From Elmis aenea (lineage: Eukaryota > Arthropoda > Insecta > Coleoptera > Elmidae), in contig OX393577.1 in NCBI GenBank assembly GCA_947652605.1, positions 2,108,868 to 2,172,867 on the forward strand: a DNA stretch of 64,000 nucleotides, written 5' to 3'. This document shows, one piece after another, positions 59,115 to 64,000 of this stretch; the first letter of the stretch is position 1; each line of letters begins with the position of its first letter. A model generated the notes under the pieces. That model saw only the letters and a program-made list of their open reading frames with translations. It was not told the DNA's origin and made no database searches. The position numbers and the translations under genes were made by a program.

Positions 59115-61850
59115 TTATAGCCACAAATACCTAGCTGCTGGGAAAAAATTAAGAAAATTTGTTGTTGATTCAGGTAAATGATACAGATTTCAAAGAATGG
59201 CGAAGATTGGAAAAGCTTATTGTTTCAATTTTTCGATACTAAACCATGATATAGTTTAGTTTTAATTTCATGTGTTACATAATTACATATTATTTTTCTG
59301 TTAGTATGGAGATATGAAAAGAAATGTCTTGATTGTAATGATCAGAAATATATTTTTATCACAACCGAGAAAATTTGCAAAATATCCTTCAACTCTTTTA
59401 ATTATAAACTCTACACATGTATCACTTTACTTCTTTTATCTGAATACTATTAAAAATAAATTATAAAAGTTGTTTATTTTTTGTGTACATGTTAGTTTAC
59501 GATTTTATGATACAAATTGTACAACAAAGTTTATTGCTACTTTTTCTTATCTCAACATGAACGTGTCAACGCTGGAGTGGGCAGATTTTCCGTTTCGTTA
59601 GTAATTAACGCCTGGAAATCACACATATAGCCGGCACGTTTGGTGACATTACTAACAACAGTCGTTAGCTAACAATCGCACGACCAAAAAATCCAGAGCC
59701 TCCCTTGTGAATTAAAGTAATTTCAAATTCGATTCCGTCGCTAGAGGGACAGATAGATGAGTGGTCCACTGGAACAATTCGTTTGCGAATTCATTGGCCG
59801 TTCAAAAGTAGCAAGATTTATCTGTGCAGCCACACAACAACCTTAGCTCGGCTTAGCTATTCAAATCTCGCTTCGATTGCAGTCGGGCAAAGTATTTCTC
59901 TCCCTGTAAAGCTCATAAGACGTGTCCAAATCGACCATCCCACGCCTGGACCATTTAGTCATATATATAGACGTATAGCTATTCCAATTGTAAAATCTAA
60001 ATTCTACTTTGCATTCCCTTCTACCACACTTTGATTGCACGCGGCATAAAATACTAAAGCTTGGTCCTTTGCAGCCAATGGTCTCAGCGCCGTTTATTTT
60101 CAAAATATCTAAACATCTATACATCTGAAACAATTGTGTACCCAAAACTGCATGCAGATGAAAGTTTCCAATCAATATTCATTCACAACAAGTTCGCAAT
60201 TTAGTAACTAATCATTGCAAGTACATTAAATATTAAATAATTGTAATTGCAATATTTAAATCATTCGTAAACTTTTACCAATATTTCATACTATAAACAC
60301 TCCTCAAATGGATAAACCAGTATGGTAGACTTATTGCTGTTTTCTCTTTAATTATTTTTTAATTAGTATCTAAGTACCAACAATCAAAAATTTAAAAAAA
60401 ACTAATGTTTCAATAGCATTTTAATTTAAATAAAATTACATACAAATGAACTATATTGTATCATTGACTTAAAAATGCCTTATTAGATTTCTAACATCAA
60501 GTCTGTGCCAATTTAAAAAAATTAGGTAAAGACAACACAACCATATTAATGTTTTAACTTTAACAAAGTTCCATGGCACGCTAGATAATAAACTAAAATC
60601 TAAATTTAAATTTTTTGAAAATTTGTTAATAACTCGATCATACTTGATGGTACAAAAATATGTTTGGGGAAAAAGTAGAATTTCTTACGCACTGTAAAAT
60701 AAAAACCTCCGTTTGTTTCAATTTTTTGACATAAAATTAGGTGGAGCAAGTTCTTTTCTCAGGAGAATAGTTCACGATTATGTTGCAAGTATTTCAAAGA
60801 AAGATGGGATGGAAGCTTTTATAGGGTAGAAAGTAACAATGGTGAAGTGTATTATTGCTAATTAGTTTTAAATTAAATATTATTCTTCTTCTCAATAAAT
60901 TCTTCATGTTTCTAGTATTTTTATAGGTACTTTCAAATCCTGTTTCTGAACTTTTAACGTTGTAGAACAATATAAAACCATGTAGAACAGCTTAACAAGG
61001 TAAACTTTTTTAAATTAACTGTAAAACACAAATCACAGCAGCTGGAGGAGGATATAACGACGGTATTTAACAGAAGTTCACAAGGCCGCAGTAATTGCCG
61101 GAGTTATGCAAATTGCCCGGACCAGTAATGAACCAGCCCCCGGTGTGACAATTAGCGGCATTCTCTCCACTCAACGGGCAATTACAGCAGCATGAGACTA
61201 TTTTAATTGTAACTACTGTCCTGATGAATGTCGCCTTTGATTTATTAAGCATTTGATGTATGCTGAAAATTTTAACAATGGCGTGTTTCTTGTGCACCGA
61301 TTAATTTCAAGCTAAATAAATGTAAACTTTCTATCCATAAAAGGAATAACAGATGTTACCAACACGTACAGCCTGGGAGTATTATACGCCACTATACATT
61401 CAATAAAAAATAAATAAAATTCACCATATTGTTGTTTCACGGCATACTTGATAATTTCAATTTTGAATATTTAACTTTATGTTCAAAATAAAAAGGCTTA
61501 CACAAGTAAGGAGACACACATTTTAATGGCTAATATTCCTATGATTTACTTAACAAAAAAAACTTGGTGTGTGCTGTTTATACAAAACAAAAAACTTACT
61601 TAACATTGAACTAAAATTAATCTTAGGTGATTCTTTATGTTTCTTTCATTCTCAGTACAGATTTTTTAAACAAACGTGAAACTAAGGAGTTTATACTGAA
61701 ACGAAAAGGGAAACCAAACTAAATCAAAATATGCATTCGAGAAATTGAATGGAATGCAAGAGACAGTGCTGTAAGAGTCTTGTTTGTGTGTGTATACTTT
61801 AACACTCGCCTAGGCTGGGGTTTCCATGTCAACAAAAAAACTGAATGAGT
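59115..61850. other. Non-coding stretch with islands at about 59560-59960 and 61040-61215
   Basis: No gene is convincing; opposing frames at 59783-60175 overlap in a GC-elevated island. CGCTAGAGGGAC at 59739-59750 is weakly CTCF-like. The second island holds ATGCAAAT at 61106-61113 (octamer) and an inverted pair GTAATTGCCGG (61091-61101) / CGGGCAATTAC (61175-61185). Confidence 0.4.
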
Positions 61851-61854
61851 GTTA

Positions 61855-62215
61855 CACAAAACTGTACCCCCGTTATTGATAAAAACTCGTCAATGTGTAA
61901 AAGCTGCTCTTTATTAATATAAAAAGCAATCTTACGACCAATCGTTACATAAGGCTGTGTTATTTGGGACAATACTTCAGGAATTCACCTGAAAAAGTTA
62001 CAAGTGTTTCAGAAAGTGCTCTGAATAACCGCGAAGGCTCCCTGGTTCATTAGCAATGAACAATTACACTTGGAGTTAAAAAAGAACAATAAAAGAACAA
62101 ATTAAAGTAGGAACTATAAAATATCACAATAAATTAGTGCTGCGTCCCGGAGCAGTTTATTAAAATGTTGGAGTACAAAAATTACAGACGAGGCTGAAAA
62201 AAATTGCCGTAAGAT
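61855..62215 (+). pseudogene. C-terminal fragment of a Jockey-type retrotransposon
   Basis: The readable blocks KAILRPIVT, GCVIWDNTSGIHLKKLQVFQ, ITAKAPWFISNEQLHLEL and IKYHNKL follow the order seen in Jockey reverse transcriptases after the thumb (compare KTILKPIWTNGIQLWG and QRDLHM in the 19.8-21.1 kb copy). Stops interrupt the frame at several points. No polymerase motif remains. Confidence 0.75.
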
Positions 62216-62219
62216 CTGT

Positions 62220-63830
62220 TTTCTGAGCAATTTCAGATATTGTTTTAATTACTAATCGCGACTAAGAAAGCTATGGTGCTTACCTTATTGCCGACAATAA
62301 TCAATACCGTAAAACAAACCCACCGTGAATACCAAATCAGATTGCTGAACTGGTGACAAGCAAGGAAAAAAATGGTATTGAGCAACCACTATTTGTTTTT
62401 ACTGAATCTTCGACTATTTCACATCTATAATTGTTTAACGCTAGATGTTAGCATAACCCAAAGATAACAGTTGTTCTACAAGATCATACCGTTGGTGTTG
62501 CAAACAGATCATTACAAATACCTTTAAATTCAAACATAAAACATTTAGTCATACAATTTTAATATATTTCTATGTAGTTTAACGCTTTGTCGTGCCGATG
62601 GTTTTTTTTTTGTAATGTAATGTAATTTCCGGTTTTATGGCGATGTTATGATGATAATTAATAACTACTACAAAAAAAGTTTAAAAAACACAAAAATATG
62701 CATACTTTCGTGTATAATATGCTTGACACATATTTTATGTACAAAATTGTATACAAAATGACGTGAGAAAGCCTGTATGCATCCAAGTCAACAATAAACT
62801 CTATTGCATTAAATTCTTATTAATATTTCGTCAACTTTTAAGATCATATTAAAACAGTACTTCAGAAGCACTATAGAAGAAAATTAAGGTTTTAGATATG
62901 TACGTACCTACTTGTCTGTTTGCATGTTGACAGAGCCCATCACTCTTATTTCAAAGGTTAGCTTATCGTCTTACAATCTTGCTCAATATATTGCTCTAAA
63001 ATCGAGCTTTAAAACCATCGTTTTCACTTGGAAACGGTCAAAAGCTCTTGTCATCCAGGATTTAAGCGTATTAAACAACAAATTATAAATTTGGAAGCGA
63101 CCTTAAATTATTTATTAATGCAATAACTAAATATGCGAAACGTTCTATTTTCAATTTATTCAAACTTAATAACGTAGATATAAATATAAAATATATTAAA
63201 CCTCATGCACTTTGATACATTAATGACTAATTGGTGCATGGTGATTAAATAAAACCAAAATTTATTCGCAGAAGTAGCGGGTGAGGGTTGCATAATATGT
63301 TTGTAGTCGTTTTGAAAACCGTTTTCAGGATACTATGAGCTTACGTTTTCGTATGCAGATAGGTGGGCAATCTACAGACGATTTCAAAGCGACGAACCCG
63401 TTATCACTCTCACTAAGCACTTTAGACTGTGAACTCACACCCATTCTTGGGCAAACACTTTTCTATTTTAAGCGATTCTTTCACAATCTAAGGTCAAACA
63501 GATGCAGATACGAATTGCTATAGAGTGCAAGCTTTTTCAATCACTTCCAGAAATAAATAGAATTCCTCACATTATGGGTGCGAGACTGTACCGGGCTATT
63601 AAGGCAAATTTATTTCTTTAAATGCGTAGTTCTATTCCTTAAACTGAACTTAACTATAAACACACATGCACAATGTATTGTTTATTACAGAGCAGTCGTT
63701 AAAGAAGTTAATTCGTTATACAGTAAGGGGTGATTCGTCATGATTCCGAGGTTTTTGCAGAGAAAAACAGATCACAACAAAGCGAAAATTATCGTATACT
63801 TAATGACGTTGGTGTTTGAAGCAATTTCAG
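62220..63830. other. AT-rich non-coding stretch
   Basis: No gene or repeat is recognised. Frames at 63335-63523 and 63740-63922 show no motif; the latter overlaps the antisense retroelement fragment. Confidence 0.45.
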
Positions 63831-63835
63831 TAAAA

Positions 63836-63950
63836 ATGAAGCTTATTTCCTTGTACATTCCTCCATTTTTCTCTATGATCACTCCTAAATATTTAAAGCT
63901 TTCTACCTGTTCCAGTAGATAAGTGATGTTATGCCTTTTAATACATTTTA
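63836..63950 (-). pseudogene. Short internal fragment of RTE-like family A
   Basis: On the minus strand it reads KRHNIT then LEQVESFKYLGVIIEKNGGM, matching 14250-14345 of the longest copy (EQVESFKYLVVIIEKN). Only about 35 codons remain. In this copy YLGVIIEKN keeps the expected glycine that the 14.3 kb copy has lost. Confidence 0.72.
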
Positions 63951-64000
63951 CAAAAATTAATTACTTTGTAGTATTTTTTGAACTCAGAAGGCCTCCATAG

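Noticed and set aside
59783..60175. Opposing frames of 83 and 104 codons.
   Set aside because: They overlap each other in a GC-elevated island, with no motif in either.

Overview
This is AT-rich, repeat-laden animal nuclear DNA, most likely from an insect and plausibly a beetle. That guess rests on the mix of repeats: RTE-like, Jockey/CR1-like and I-like non-LTR retrotransposon debris, a piggyBac-like element, hAT ends, and a dispersed repeat beginning ACAGGGTG. I found no convincing host protein-coding gene, rRNA or intact tRNA. All recognisable coding sequence belongs to transposable elements, and nearly all of it is decayed. The exception is a reverse-transcriptase ORF of 511 codons at 43788-45323 (minus).

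Layout. 0-36 kb: old retroelement fragments separated by AT-rich non-coding DNA. RTE-like family A occurs at 4.3, 13.4-14.9, 18.1-18.6, 24.2, 31.9 and 63.9 kb. Family B occurs at 5.5-6.5, 33.2-34.6 and 57.2 kb. Families C, D and E have one copy each at 7.9, 58.7 and 10.6 kb. Jockey/CR1-type fragments lie at 2.4, 19.8-21.1 and 61.9 kb. The 13.4 kb family A copy is interrupted by a 406-bp insertion with 8-bp target duplications. 36.9-41.26 kb: a tandem satellite of about 23 units, in 183-bp and 190-bp versions, bordered on the left by a perfect 11-bp palindrome and a mariner-like transposase remnant. 43.4-46 kb: a piggyBac-like element (TTAA target, 16-bp perfect terminal repeats) that holds the intact reverse transcriptase. 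It lies between two direct copies of a ~94-bp sequence that itself begins and ends with TTAA. 46.55-48.37 kb: a hAT-like non-autonomous element with 8-bp target duplications whose interior is an array of eight ~184-bp units. 49.2-50.47 kb: the 3-prime end of an I-like retrotransposon (RNase H, Cys-rich tail, three 183-bp repeats, TAA-repeat tail).

Between the repeats are short islands of higher GC without good ORFs, at about 1.9, 7.1, 9.6, 15.3, 21.6, 25.1, 31.4, 35.2, 42.2, 43.0, 56.4, 59.7 and 61.1 kb. Several hold transcription-factor-like strings: a near-canonical CTCF-type site at 35.13 kb, an octamer at 61.1 kb, paired CAGGTG E-boxes at 7.1 kb and GGATTAATCC at 1.88 kb. They could be conserved regulatory elements of a distant gene, but this is inference and needs comparison with a related genome.

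The genes do not form a pathway. What the window records is layered transposition: retroelement debris invaded by DNA transposons, which were in turn invaded or expanded into tandem arrays. The best-supported unusual structures are the nested piggyBac locus, the hAT element with its internal array, and the coincidence that three unrelated arrays within 13 kb share a period of about 183-184 bp.
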